This document shows, piece after piece, positions 16,514 through 25,774 of a DNA stretch of 64,000 nucleotides. The notes beneath the pieces are model-generated. The model was not told the origin of the DNA, searched no databases, and was given only the letters and a program-made list of their open reading frames with translations. The stretch is from assembly GCA_008638415.1 (NCBI GenBank), contig VWVT01000003.1, positions 372,001 through 436,000 on the forward strand, in the 5' to 3' direction. How positions within the stretch are numbered: position 1 is the stretch's first letter; each line of letters starts with the position of its first letter. The translations under genes were made by a program, and so were the position numbers. Origin of the DNA: Nocardiopsis sinuspersici. Its GTDB lineage: Bacteria; Actinomycetota; Actinomycetes; Streptosporangiales; Streptosporangiaceae.

Positions 16514-17398
16514 TCAGGCGGCGCGTAGGGCCCGGCACACGCCGAGCAGGCGCTCACGCAGCGCCGCGCCGCGCTCGGCGAAGTCCCGCTGCGCCTCCAT
16601 GTACGCGGCCTTGCCCTCCGCGGTCTCGATCCGCACCGGCTCGTACCCCCACTCCGTCAGGTCGTAGGGGGAGGCGCGCATGTCCAGCGTCCGGATCTCC
16701 CGTGAGAACTCGAAGCAGTCCACCACCAGCTCCGAGGGGACCGCGGGGGTGAGCTTGTACGCCCACTTGTACAGGTCCATGTTGGCGTGCAGGCACCCCG
16801 GCTGGTCCAGTTCGGCCTGCCGCTCCCTGGTGGGCCGCAGGGTGTTGAGCGGGCGCGCGGGCCCGGTGAAGAACCGGAACGCGTCGAAGTGCGAGCACTG
16901 GATCCGGTGCGACTCCACCACCCGGTCGGTGCCCTCGTGGCCCAGCCGCAGCGGCACCTGCCCGTGCCGTACCTCCTCGGTCCGGTACACCATCGCCCAC
17001 TCGTGCAGCCCGAAGCAGCCCAGGTGGGCGGGACGCGAGGCGACCGAAGACAGCAGCCGCTCCACGAAGTCCAGTACCGGCCGGGCCGCCAGGAACGCCC
17101 CGGTGTCCAGGCCCACCGCACCGCCGGGCAGTTCCGTGTAGAACCGCTCGTCCAGGCGGGCGCGGGCGCCACCGCCCAGCAGCACCGTCCCCACACCCGG
17201 GTGCCAGCGCCGCAACTGGGCGGGCTTGAGGTTGTAGTAGGTGAACAGGAAGTCCTCCACCGGGTGGCGCACGCCCTCCCGGCGGCGCCGCAGGTGGTCG
17301 GCGACCAGCGCGTCCACGCGGCGCCCGTGCCGGTCGGCGCGCTCGCGCCACAGCGCCTCGGCGAGGGCGGTCGGTGCCTGAGTACTCGTTCCCGTCAC
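16514..17398 (-). CDS. Conserved actinobacterial protein, often labelled 3-methyladenine DNA glycosylase
   Basis: A 294-residue protein from GTG 17398. Characteristic stretches are VEDFLFTYYNLKPAQLRRWHPG, FGLHEWAMVYR, SHRIQCSHFDAFRFF and CLHANMDLYKWAYKL. Database names of such proteins often say 3-methyladenine DNA glycosylase, but I see no helix-hairpin-helix DNA-glycosylase motif, so that label is doubtful. Conserved His, Cys and Tyr residues in those blocks hint at an enzyme, possibly metal-binding. It is codirectional with the larger gene upstream (20 bp gap) and may be cotranscribed with it. Confidence 0.75.
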   Translation of the reverse strand: MTGTSTQAPTALAEALWRERADRHGRRVDALVADHLRRRREGVRHPVEDFLFTYYNLKPAQLRRWHPGVGTVLLGGGARARLDERFYTELPGGAVGLDTGAFLAARPVLDFVERLLSSVASRPAHLGCFGLHEWAMVYRTEEVRHGQVPLRLGHEGTDRVVESHRIQCSHFDAFRFFTGPARPLNTLRPTRERQAELDQPGCLHANMDLYKWAYKLTPAVPSELVVDCFEFSREIRTLDMRASPYDLTEWGYEPVRIETAEGKAAYMEAQRDFAERGAALRERLLGVCRALRAA

Positions 17399-17418
17399 GG
17401 CGACCAGGGTACGCGGAG

Positions 17419-19227
17419 TCAGTTCGACTGCTGTACGGGCAGGTGGCGGCCCAGGTAGCCGATGTACACGCGGTTGGTGGTGTTCGGTCCCAGGTGCGGG
17501 TAGAAGTACAGCCTCGGACAGATCCCGTACTCGATGTCGAGCTTGATGTGCGCGTACATGGGCACCCGTCCGCTGGGCTCGACCTCCTCGGGGACCCGGA
17601 AGAGGCGCTTGTCGTTGAGCTTGCCCCGGTTGCGCACGTAGTCCGACTCCTGGGAGGCCAGCCGCTTGACGGGGATCACCTGGTACCCGTCGGGCGTCTC
17701 CCTCAGATAGGAGTGGAAGCCCAGCCCGCTGCCCGGGTTGTCGAACTGGTAGCGGGCGTAGTCGTTCAGGGCCAGCAGCGCCTCCCAGGCGCGGGTGACC
17801 CACAGGGACTCCTTGCGGCTGTCGGACAGCTCGTACACCGTCTGGTCCTCGATGGTGAAGTACAGGTGCGGCAGCACGGAGTCGTCGGTGATCCGCTCCA
17901 GGAGCTCGCTCACGCTCGCGGGCGGCCGCTGCTGAGGGTCGCGGGGCGCGGGCGCCGCGGCCAGCCGGAACAGCCCGGCCTCGCGCGCCTGCTCGCGCAG
18001 CCAGCGGGCCTCGTAGCGGGCGGCGCGCAACTGGTCCCGGGCGGTGTCGAGCTCCTCGCCCAGGTCGGCGGTCTCGGCCAGGAGTTCCTGGCGCTCCTCG
18101 GAGAGCTCGTTGATCCGCGTGCCGAGCCGGGTGACCTCATCGCGCAGCCGCTGGGTCTGCTGCTCCAGCGCCTCGCGCTCCTGGCGGGAGGAGGTGTCGG
18201 CCGGTCCCTGCGCCGAGCGGTGGGCGACGGCCGGACCCCTGGCCCCGGGCGGGACCGCCCGGGGCCAGGCGGCCGTGCCGCTGCCCCACGGGGTCTGCCG
18301 CACGTCGTCGGTCTCCTCGACCAGGAAGGCGTCCACCGCCTGGAGCGGATCGGGCAGGCACACCTCCAGCGCGTTGTCGCGGACCCGCCGCGACAGGGCG
18401 GAGCCCACCCAGTTGCGGATGCGCTCTCCGTCGCGGGCGGTGTCGAGCGTGGTGGGGCTCATCCGGGGGTGGCGCGCCGCGTCCTCCTCGTCGAGCAGGT
18501 CCACCCGGGGTAAGAACGTGCGCACCCCGCCGGACGGCACGTCCAGGCTCCGGGGCAGCAGGGCGCCGACGCGTTCCTGGGCGGCGGCGTCGAGCACGTA
18601 CCCGGCGCACATGCCGGTGCACCGGGACAGCGCGCCGGCCATGGCGATCCGCCAGTCGGCGACGGTGACGTCCCGGGGGGAGCCGGTGGCCACCACCGCC
18701 ATGCGCCTCCGGGGATCGCGGATCGTGGCCACGAGCGTGTCGACGAGGGAGTCGTCGCGCCCGCGCACGATCTTGGGCGTGGGCGGCAGGGGGTGGTCGC
18801 CGTCATGGCCGTTCACGGTGTCCAGGAGCATGCGGGCCGCCTCGGGCGGCATGACGTCCAACCGGGGCGACTCGGCGCCGAACCGGTCGGAGGCGGCCGG
18901 GTCCACGGTCATGTCGATCCACGCGTACTGCCACGGGGACAGCTCGGGGTCCACGACCACGGTGGCGATGGTCCGCCACGTGCCGTCCGGTTTGTCGGAC
19001 TCCGTGGTCAGCCGCAGGAAGGACAGGCCCTCGTCGGGGTTGTCGTGCCGGACGACCAGCGCGCGGGAGCGGTTGCTCAGCTCGAAGCGGCCCGAAGCCG
19101 CGAAGTCCACCCGCGCACCCGAGTTCCCGCGCTTGCTCAGCCACCGGGACAGGACCGTGGAGGTGGCGGCGACCAGATCGCCGTCGTGTTCCGGGACTGC
19201 GACGAGTGTGCGATAGACAAGCGGCAA
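17419..19227 (-). CDS. Large conserved protein with central coiled coil, function unknown
   Basis: A 602-residue protein starting at a TTG (19227) preceded by GGGAG. The N-terminal half (LPLVYRTLVAVPEHDGDLVA...) has no motif I recognise and no Walker A. A coiled coil follows at about residues 365-450 (EALEQQTQRLRDEVTRLGTR; ELSEERQELLAETADLGEEL). The last 150 residues form a compact domain ending IEYGICPRLYFYPHLGPN and RVYIGYLGRHLP, which reads as a beta-rich fold. No signal peptide or membrane segment is seen. The two-domain plus coiled-coil layout suggests a sensor or scaffold protein. The start codon is moderately certain. Confidence 0.75.
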   Translation of the reverse strand: MPLVYRTLVAVPEHDGDLVAATSTVLSRWLSKRGNSGARVDFAASGRFELSNRSRALVVRHDNPDEGLSFLRLTTESDKPDGTWRTIATVVVDPELSPWQYAWIDMTVDPAASDRFGAESPRLDVMPPEAARMLLDTVNGHDGDHPLPPTPKIVRGRDDSLVDTLVATIRDPRRRMAVVATGSPRDVTVADWRIAMAGALSRCTGMCAGYVLDAAAQERVGALLPRSLDVPSGGVRTFLPRVDLLDEEDAARHPRMSPTTLDTARDGERIRNWVGSALSRRVRDNALEVCLPDPLQAVDAFLVEETDDVRQTPWGSGTAAWPRAVPPGARGPAVAHRSAQGPADTSSRQEREALEQQTQRLRDEVTRLGTRINELSEERQELLAETADLGEELDTARDQLRAARYEARWLREQAREAGLFRLAAAPAPRDPQQRPPASVSELLERITDDSVLPHLYFTIEDQTVYELSDSRKESLWVTRAWEALLALNDYARYQFDNPGSGLGFHSYLRETPDGYQVIPVKRLASQESDYVRNRGKLNDKRLFRVPEEVEPSGRVPMYAHIKLDIEYGICPRLYFYPHLGPNTTNRVYIGYLGRHLPVQQSN

Positions 19228-19364
19228 TGAGCACTCCCGGGCTCCCGTCGGCGGCGGTGGACCCGAGGGTCCGGCCGAACACACTGGCAGAGCCCTCCTG
19301 ACCACTCTGGACGAAGGAGCCCGCCGACGCCAGTCGGTCGACCAAAGATCCCGGCCGGGCCTTC

Positions 19365-19397
19365 GGGTCCGCGGCGGGAAAGCGCGGCCGCGGACCC
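19365..19397. other. Hairpin in the divergent spacer
   Basis: An 11-bp perfect stem (GGGTCCGCGGC, 19365-19375, pairing with 19387-19397) lies in the 407-bp divergent spacer 19228-19634. No gene is seen there. It may insulate the two promoters. Confidence 0.4.
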
Positions 19398-19634
19398 GTT
19401 CCCTCCGGGTGCTCGCGCATCCGGTCCCGGGACTGGTGGTCCTCAAGGTACTACTTCGCGGGCCGCGCCGTACTCCGCCCGCGTGGCCGGGGAGAGGGGC
19501 CGCGCGCGGGAGGGACCGGTGCTCCGCCGGAGGACTTCCCACGGCGGCGGTTGCTCCACCGTGGCCAACCACCGAGCGGGGATTGGCATATCTGGACAAG
19601 ACGTCCGGGGAGACGGCGCACTAGCGTCACGGTC

Positions 19635-21059
19635 ATGTCTACGCGTCCGTTCTGGCTGGCCGGCACCGCCGCGACCGGCGACACCGAGATCACCGTCGTC
19701 AACCCCTACACCGGCGAGGACGCGGGTACGGTCTCCGTCCCCACCGTCGAGCAGATCGAGCAGGCCGTGGCCGCCGCGCACGCGGTCGCCGACGAGGCCG
19801 CCGCCCTGCCCGCCCACACGCGGGCCGACGCCCTCGGCCACGTCTCACGGCGTATCGGCGAGCGCGCCGAGGAGATCGCCCGCACCATCACCGCCGAGAG
19901 CGGCAAGCCGATCAAGTGGGCCCGGGCCGAGGCCGGACGCGCCGTGTCCGTGTTCCGCTGGGCGGCCGAGGAGGCCCGCCGTGACAGCGGGGAGCTCCAG
20001 CGCCTGGACACCGACCCCGGCGGTACCGGGCGCATGGCCGTGGTCCGGCGCGTCCCCAAGGGGCCGGTCCTGGGCATCTCCCCGTTCAACTTCCCCCTCA
20101 ACCTGGTCGCCCACAAGGTCGCCCCGGCCCTTGCCGTCGGCGCCCCCGTCATCCTCAAGCCCGCGCCCACCACCCCGATGACCGCACTGATCCTGGGCGA
20201 GATCATCGCCGAGACGGACCTGCCCGGCGGCATGGTGTCGGTGCTGCCCATGCCCAACGACCGCGCCGCCTCGCTGATCACCGACGAGCGCCTGCCCGTC
20301 ATCTCCTTCACCGGCGGCCCGTTCGGCTGGAAGCTGCCGGAGCTGGCCCCGCGCAAGCACGTCACCCTGGAGCTGGGCGGCAACGCCGCGGCCGTGGTGC
20401 TCTCCGACGCCGACCTGGACTGGGCGGCTCAGCGGGTGGCGCTGTTCGGCAACAACCAGGCGGGGCAGGTGTGCATCGGCGTGCAGCGCGTCATCGTCGA
20501 GGACTCTGTCTACGACGCGTTCGTGCCGCGCCTGGTGGAGCGGGTGGAGGCCCTCGGCACGGGTGACCCCGCCGACCCTGACACCGACGTGGGCCCGCTC
20601 GTGGAGGAGGCCGCGGCCGAGCGCGTGGCCGAGTGGATCGACGAGGCCGTCACCGCCGGGGCCGAACTCCTGACCGGCGGCACCCGCGACGGGGTCACTG
20701 TGGCGCCGACCGTGCTCGCCGACGTGCCGGCCGACGCCCGGGTGGTGCGCGAGGAGGTCTTCGGCCCGGTGCTGGTCCTCCAGCGGGCGGCCGACGTCGA
20801 CGCGGCCTTCGCCGCGGTCAACGACAGCGACTTCGGCCTCCAGGCGGGCGTGTTCACCCGTGACCTGCCCACCGCGTTCCGCGCCCACCGCGAGCTGGAG
20901 GTCGGCGGCGTGGTGATCGGCGACGTGCCCAGCTTCCGTGCCGACCAGATGCCCTACGGCGGCGTCAAGGGGTCCGGTGTGGGCAAGGAGGGCGTGCGCG
21001 CCGCCATGACCGACCTGTCCTACGAGCGGGTCATGGTGCTCACCGGCATCGCCCTGTAG
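19635..21059 (+). CDS. NAD(P)-dependent aldehyde dehydrogenase
   Basis: A 474-residue ALDH-superfamily enzyme. The catalytic set is present: Asn152 in SPFNFPLN, Glu246 in VTLELGGN and Cys280 in NQAGQVCIGVQR. The cofactor loop reads SFTGGPFGW, one residue shorter than the common FTGSxxVG form. The C-terminal MPYGGVKGSGVGKEG is typical. It oxidises an aldehyde to the acid; succinate-, glutarate- or lactaldehyde-type substrates are possible but not decided by sequence. It stands alone, 10 kb from the proposed lysine genes, so a link to glutarate semialdehyde is only a possibility. Confidence 0.92.
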   Translation: MSTRPFWLAGTAATGDTEITVVNPYTGEDAGTVSVPTVEQIEQAVAAAHAVADEAAALPAHTRADALGHVSRRIGERAEEIARTITAESGKPIKWARAEAGRAVSVFRWAAEEARRDSGELQRLDTDPGGTGRMAVVRRVPKGPVLGISPFNFPLNLVAHKVAPALAVGAPVILKPAPTTPMTALILGEIIAETDLPGGMVSVLPMPNDRAASLITDERLPVISFTGGPFGWKLPELAPRKHVTLELGGNAAAVVLSDADLDWAAQRVALFGNNQAGQVCIGVQRVIVEDSVYDAFVPRLVERVEALGTGDPADPDTDVGPLVEEAAAERVAEWIDEAVTAGAELLTGGTRDGVTVAPTVLADVPADARVVREEVFGPVLVLQRAADVDAAFAAVNDSDFGLQAGVFTRDLPTAFRAHRELEVGGVVIGDVPSFRADQMPYGGVKGSGVGKEGVRAAMTDLSYERVMVLTGIAL

Positions 21060-21108
21060 CGGGCCGGCCTGAAGCGTCACCGGTGTGACGGGAGGGCCCC
21101 GGACCTCG

Positions 21109-21167
21109 GTGGTCTTGTACTCGTAGCGTGCCCGGAGCGTCGAACCCCGCTACGAGTACAAGACCAC
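21109..21167. repeat. Perfect 20-bp inverted repeat between convergent genes
   Basis: GTGGTCTTGTACTCGTAGCG (21109-21128) is exactly complementary to 21148-21167, with a 19-nt loop. It lies between the aldehyde dehydrogenase and the trypsin-like protease gene and probably ends both transcripts. Its arms are less GC-rich than other terminators here and no T-tract follows. Confidence 0.8.
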
Positions 21168-21209
21168 GGTACGGAAGAGGCGGGCCGGCGGCACCTCTCC
21201 GGTCGCCGC

Positions 21210-22274
21210 CTACAGCCGGGACGCGCGGTCGTAGAGCTTGCGCGCCGCCTCGCCGAACCGGGGGCCGTACTGGGTGTGGCGGTCGTCGGCGTACTTGAAA
21301 CTGACCACCGAGGAGATCGTCCCCCTGCCGGTCCGGGTGTCGAAGCCGGTGAACCAGGGGCCGCCGCTGGAGCCCTGGGTCATGTCGCAGTGCACTCCGT
21401 TGGCGGTGGTGCCGCCGGTGTCGGGGGTGGTACGGCCCGAGCAGTAGTGCAGGTGCTCGCCCCTGTACGGCGACGACGACGGGTACCCGAAGGCGTACAC
21501 CTGCACTCCCTCGCGCACCTTCTCCTCCGTCCAGGAGCCGAACGCGATCCGCTGGGAGCCGACCCGGTCCTGCACGGACGTGCCGTCGTCGGTGTTGACC
21601 ACCACCATGGCGAAGTCGTAGCTGTCGTCGGCCTGGCGCGACCACTGGGGCGCCACCAGCATGTCGCTGGCGGTGAACCTGCCGTACGGGCTGTCCCCGT
21701 CCGAGTAGGCGGGCACGAAGGTCCAGTTGCGCGCCCAGGACCCCCTGCCGTCCTTGGCGCAGTGCCCGGCGGTGACCAGCGTGCTCCTGTTCGCGGAGTC
21801 CACGACCGACGCCGTGCAGGTGAAGTCGCGCCCGTCCATGGTCAGGTAGACCTTGCCGGTGGTCCTGGTGACCAGGCCGTCCGCGGGCCAGCGCTCACCC
21901 GTGCTGTCGGAGCGCGGCGAGGCCTGGTGCTCGACTCCACCGCCGGAGGACGGGTCCTCTCCCGCCAGTGGGAGGGTCCCCTCCAGCATGCTGGTGATGG
22001 GTTTGGCGGCGGCCATGCGCTCTTCGGTCCAGTAGTCCAGGACGGCCTGGCTCGCGGCACCGGTCACCGCGGCCGCCTGGTGGGAGACCCCTTCCACGTG
22101 CGACAGCTCTTCGCGGTCCCGTGTGGTCGTCGACCCGGGGGAGTACGCCGTGTGCACTGCCTGGGTGACGGCGGAGGCGGGCGCGGGGAGCTTGTCGGCG
22201 AGGGCGAGGCCCCCCAGCGCGACCGCCGCGGCGGCCAGGGGGGCGAGGATCTTGTGTGTGGTGGACGAGGTCAT
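21210..22274 (-). CDS. Secreted trypsin-like serine protease (S1 family)
   Basis: A 354-residue exported protein. The signal peptide covers about residues 1-38. The catalytic triad is visible: His171 in TLVTAGHC, Asp220 in DSYDFAMV and Ser303 in TQGSSGGPW. Cysteines beside the His and near the Ser motif can form the usual disulfides. A pro-region of about 100 residues precedes the protease domain, so the enzyme is probably made as a zymogen. An alternative ATG lies three codons upstream (22283). It is convergent with the aldehyde dehydrogenase and alone in its transcript. Confidence 0.92.
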   Translation of the reverse strand: MTSSTTHKILAPLAAAAVALGGLALADKLPAPASAVTQAVHTAYSPGSTTTRDREELSHVEGVSHQAAAVTGAASQAVLDYWTEERMAAAKPITSMLEGTLPLAGEDPSSGGGVEHQASPRSDSTGERWPADGLVTRTTGKVYLTMDGRDFTCTASVVDSANRSTLVTAGHCAKDGRGSWARNWTFVPAYSDGDSPYGRFTASDMLVAPQWSRQADDSYDFAMVVVNTDDGTSVQDRVGSQRIAFGSWTEEKVREGVQVYAFGYPSSSPYRGEHLHYCSGRTTPDTGGTTANGVHCDMTQGSSGGPWFTGFDTRTGRGTISSVVSFKYADDRHTQYGPRFGEAARKLYDRASRL

Positions 22275-22438
22275 GACCAGCATCCTCGCACACTCAGAGT
22301 AACTATACTGCTACTTCATGTTTGTGTCGCGGATCTGAGGGGCAGAAGGGGCCGCCTCCGGCGCGGGGGTCCCGCCGGAGACGGCCGGAGGTGCCCGGGA
22401 CGGACGCCGCGGGAGTTGGCGCGCGCCCCGGACACCGC

Positions 22439-24133
22439 TCAGGCGAACGGCACCGTGACCAGGGCGGGCGCGTCCTCGGGGGAGGTCACGCGCACCCGGT
22501 CTCCGATGTCGCTCTCGTTTCGGTAGCGGGCGTCCCGGCTGTCCACCACCACGGCCAGGCGGTGTCCCGCGGGCACGTCCCACACCACCGGGGCCAGTTC
22601 GGCGTCCACCGTGACCGGCTCGCCGGGGACGGCGTCCCGCAGGGTGCGGGGAGCGTGTGAGAGCAGGGAGCCCGTCCCGTCGCCGTCGACCGCGTACAGG
22701 TACACGTACACCGACTGGTCCTTCGCGGTCGGCGTGAGCGTGAGGGTGACCTCCGGCGTACCCGCCACGCGCACCCCGTCGGGGTAGGCGGGACCGGTCC
22801 ACACGGCCGCCCGGTAGCGGTCCACGGTCGGCAGCAGCACCCCGGTCGGGATGTCGAAGAACTGCTGGAGCGCTCCGGAGACCATCACCGTGCCGCTCTC
22901 GGCGGAGGTGCCGATCCCGGTCCGGAAGCCGTGGCTCCAGCCGGTGGAGGGCTCGGCCTCCATGGCGCCGCTGCTCCGCCAGCGGAACCAGTCGGTGCTC
23001 GGCTCGGCCAGGTAGTACCGCTCGGCGTCGCCGGTCACCGAGGGCCAGTCGGCGTGCGAGGTCCAGTCTCCGCGCCCGTTGTTGGGCTTCACGTGCACGG
23101 GACCCCCGGTGTCCGTCTCGTTGTCCTGGCCCCGGAGGTGGTGGTCGAACCAGTCGCCCAGGGCCTCCCAGACCTCGTTGGGCAGTCCGGCGGCGCCGAA
23201 CAGCTCCTGGGTGGCGTGGTCGCCGGGGGAGAGCATCAGCCGCTTGGGGACCTCCAGCTCCTCGTAGAAGTCGGTGATGTGGCCGACGGGGAAGATGCCG
23301 TCGTTCCATGCGTGGGCCATCATCACGGCCGTGCCGTTGGCGTTGATGGCGTCGACCTTGGTGGCCGCGGACCGGTCGGGGGCGATGTCCAGGGCGGGCT
23401 GGATGTTGCCGCGCCGGTACTCGGTACCGACCTCGGTGAGCGCCTCACCGGGGTCGCCGGTGAGGTGTCCGGCGAGCAGGAGCAGCTCGGCCGACTGCGT
23501 GTCGACGGTCTCGCCGGGGTACAGCGAGGCGGCCAGGTCGGCCCAGCCGCTCAGCGATGCCACGGCCCGGACCCGGTCGTCCTCGGCGGCGGTCAGCAGG
23601 CTGATGCCGCCGCCGTAGGAGATCCCGGCCATGCCGATGCGGTCGGGGTCGGCGTCGGTGTTCTCCAGCGCCCAGTCGATGACGGCACTGGCGTCGGCGC
23701 GGTCCTCGGGGCCGGCGACCTCGATCTCGCCGCCGGAGTCCCAGAAGCCGCGCGAGGTGTAGGCGACGACCTGGTACCCGGACTCGTGCGCCAGCCTGGC
23801 GGCGGCGCCGACGTAGAGGAGGTGGGGCGTGCCCCAGGCCGAGGGCATGACCAGCAGCGGGTGCGGGCCCTCCACGCCGGTGGGGGTGATGACCTTGGCC
23901 CTCAGCTCGGTGCCGTCATGGCTGACGATGGTCTCGTAGCCGATGGTGGCGCCGACGGTGCCGGCGGCGACCGGAGCGGGAGTGAGCACCGCGGCGGCGA
24001 CCACGGCCGTGAGGACGCAGGACAGCAGGCGGGGCAGGAGCCGCACGGAGGCGCGGAGTCCGGATCCGGGCCCGCCCACCGCGAAGACGGGGCCGGATCC
24101 TGGGGGAGCGGGGGCTTTCCTGGTATGACGCAT
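22439..24133 (-). CDS. Secreted alpha/beta hydrolase, CocE/X-Pro dipeptidyl-peptidase (S15) family
   Basis: A 564-residue exported hydrolase. The N-terminus has a long signal peptide ending near APVAAG. The catalytic core has Ser in GMAGISYGGGISL, Asp in AHAWNDGIFPV and His in LSPGDHATQE, followed by a C-terminal jelly-roll-type domain, as in S15 peptidases and cocaine esterase. It would cleave proline-containing dipeptides or esters outside the cell. It is read away from dxr, with a 372-bp divergent spacer. Substrate is not decided by sequence. Confidence 0.9.
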   Translation of the reverse strand: MRHTRKAPAPPGSGPVFAVGGPGSGLRASVRLLPRLLSCVLTAVVAAAVLTPAPVAAGTVGATIGYETIVSHDGTELRAKVITPTGVEGPHPLLVMPSAWGTPHLLYVGAAARLAHESGYQVVAYTSRGFWDSGGEIEVAGPEDRADASAVIDWALENTDADPDRIGMAGISYGGGISLLTAAEDDRVRAVASLSGWADLAASLYPGETVDTQSAELLLLAGHLTGDPGEALTEVGTEYRRGNIQPALDIAPDRSAATKVDAINANGTAVMMAHAWNDGIFPVGHITDFYEELEVPKRLMLSPGDHATQELFGAAGLPNEVWEALGDWFDHHLRGQDNETDTGGPVHVKPNNGRGDWTSHADWPSVTGDAERYYLAEPSTDWFRWRSSGAMEAEPSTGWSHGFRTGIGTSAESGTVMVSGALQQFFDIPTGVLLPTVDRYRAAVWTGPAYPDGVRVAGTPEVTLTLTPTAKDQSVYVYLYAVDGDGTGSLLSHAPRTLRDAVPGEPVTVDAELAPVVWDVPAGHRLAVVVDSRDARYRNESDIGDRVRVTSPEDAPALVTVPFA

Positions 24134-24260
24134 GGCGGGAACCTCGGGGGCTGGGGGAGGGGACCGATGGGTCGTCGCGCCGTCTCGCCATCGGGATGGG
24201 CCGGCCGTGTCCGGTCGGACCGGCGGGATGCGGGGGCAGGGGGCTTGCTTAACCGTGGGG

Positions 24261-24283
24261 TAACTTACTCACCGGTCAAGTTA
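24261..24283. promoter_or_regulatory. Candidate operator in the hydrolase-dxr spacer
   Basis: TAACTT (24261-24266) and AAGTTA (24278-24283) flank CACCGG in an AT-richer patch about 130 bp before the hydrolase gene. The arrangement resembles TetR-family operators. The rest of 24134-24505 shows no gene. Confidence 0.35.
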
Positions 24284-24505
24284 GGTCAGCGGACACCGGT
24301 TGTAAAGACCCGGTGACACCCGGGAGCGCGGCCCCTCATCCCCGAACCGGGGAAGTGCCTGGTGAGGCCGCTCCGGCGGCGCCGGACCCGGAAGACCTCC
24401 GGTCCGTCCGCCCGTGCCCCGCTCCGGGGAGGGACGCACTCCGTGTTCCCGGCGCGGCCTCCTCCGGGCTCCGGCGCGGTCCCCCCGGTGCGGAACAATG
24501 GAACC

Positions 24506-25753
24506 GTGCGAGATGAACAGCAGCGAACAGTAGTGATCCTCGGTTCCACCGGCTCGATCGGGACCCAGGCCGTCGACATCGTCCAGCGCAACCCCCGCCG
24601 CTTCCGCGTGACGGGTCTGGCGGCGGGCGGCGGGCGCGCGGACCTGCTCGCCAAGCAGGCCGCCGAACTCGACGTCGAACTGGTCGCCGTCGCCGACCCC
24701 GGCCGCGCCGCCGAACTCTCGCGCTCCCTGGACGAACACGGCAGCCGTGCCACCGTCCTGGCCGGGCCCGAGGGGGTCGCCGAACTCGCCGGGAGCGAGT
24801 GCGACGTCGTCCTCAACGGCATCACGGGCGCCCTGGGCCTGGAGTCCACCCTCGCCGCGCTGCGCGCCGGGAGCACCCTCGCCCTGGCCAACAAGGAGTC
24901 CCTCATCATCGGCGGGCCGCTCGTGCGCGGCCTGGCCCGGCCGGGCCAGATCGTCCCCGTCGACTCCGAGCACTTCGCCATCGCCCAGTGCTTCCCCCAC
25001 CTGCCCGAGGACGAGCTCGCCAGCCCCGCACAGGGGCACGTGTACGCCCGCCGCGACGAGGTGCGGCGCCTCGTCGTCACCGCCAGCGGCGGCCCCTTCC
25101 GCGGCAGGGGGCGGGACGAGCTGGCCTCCGTCACCCCGGCCGAGGCCCTCGACCACCCCACCTGGACCATGGGGCCCGTCATCACCGTGAACTCCGCCAC
25201 CCTGGTCAACAAGGGGCTGGAGGTCATCGAGGCCAACCTGCTGTTCGACGTGCCCTTCGACCGGATCGACGTGGTCGTCCACCCGCAGTCGATCGTCCAC
25301 TCCATGGTCGAGTACGTGGACGGTTCCACCATCGCCAAGGCCAGCCCGCCCAGCATGATGATCCCCATCGCCTACGGGCTCGGTGCGCCCGACAGGGTGC
25401 CCGACGCGGCGCCGGGCATGGACTGGACCCGCGCCCAGACCTGGACCTTCGAGCCCCTGGACCACGAGGCGTTCCCCGCCGTCCGCCTGGCCTCCGAGGT
25501 CGGCGCGGCGGGTGGGACGGCGCCCGCGGTCTACAACGCGGCCAACGAGGAGGCGGTCGACGCCTTCCTCCGGGGAAACCTCGCGTTTCCGGCGATCATG
25601 GACACCGTCTCCCAGGTAGTCTCGGAGCACCAACGAACGGACCGTCCCGGGGGAGCGTCCCACCACAGCGGGGAACTGAGCCTGGACGACGTGTACGCCG
25701 CTGACACCTGGGCCCGCGCGCGTGCGGGAGAGCTGCTCGCACGCCGGGTCTGA
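24506..25753 (+). CDS. dxr: 1-deoxy-D-xylulose 5-phosphate reductoisomerase
   Basis: A 415-residue enzyme of the MEP isoprenoid pathway. The NADPH site GSTGSIGTQAVDIV is near the N-terminus; LANKESLIIGG, VDSEHFAIAQCF and TASGGPFRG supply substrate and metal contacts; MGPVITVNSATLVNKGLEVIEA closes the core. It converts DXP to 2-C-methyl-D-erythritol 4-phosphate in the cytosol. The GTG at 24506 is chosen as start; GTG 24488 is an alternative. It is followed 21 bp later by rseP, then ispG, the standard actinobacterial order. Confidence 0.97.
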   Translation: MRDEQQRTVVILGSTGSIGTQAVDIVQRNPRRFRVTGLAAGGGRADLLAKQAAELDVELVAVADPGRAAELSRSLDEHGSRATVLAGPEGVAELAGSECDVVLNGITGALGLESTLAALRAGSTLALANKESLIIGGPLVRGLARPGQIVPVDSEHFAIAQCFPHLPEDELASPAQGHVYARRDEVRRLVVTASGGPFRGRGRDELASVTPAEALDHPTWTMGPVITVNSATLVNKGLEVIEANLLFDVPFDRIDVVVHPQSIVHSMVEYVDGSTIAKASPPSMMIPIAYGLGAPDRVPDAAPGMDWTRAQTWTFEPLDHEAFPAVRLASEVGAAGGTAPAVYNAANEEAVDAFLRGNLAFPAIMDTVSQVVSEHQRTDRPGGASHHSGELSLDDVYAADTWARARAGELLARRV

Positions 25754-25774
25754 CACCGCCTTGAGGAGAGATGC

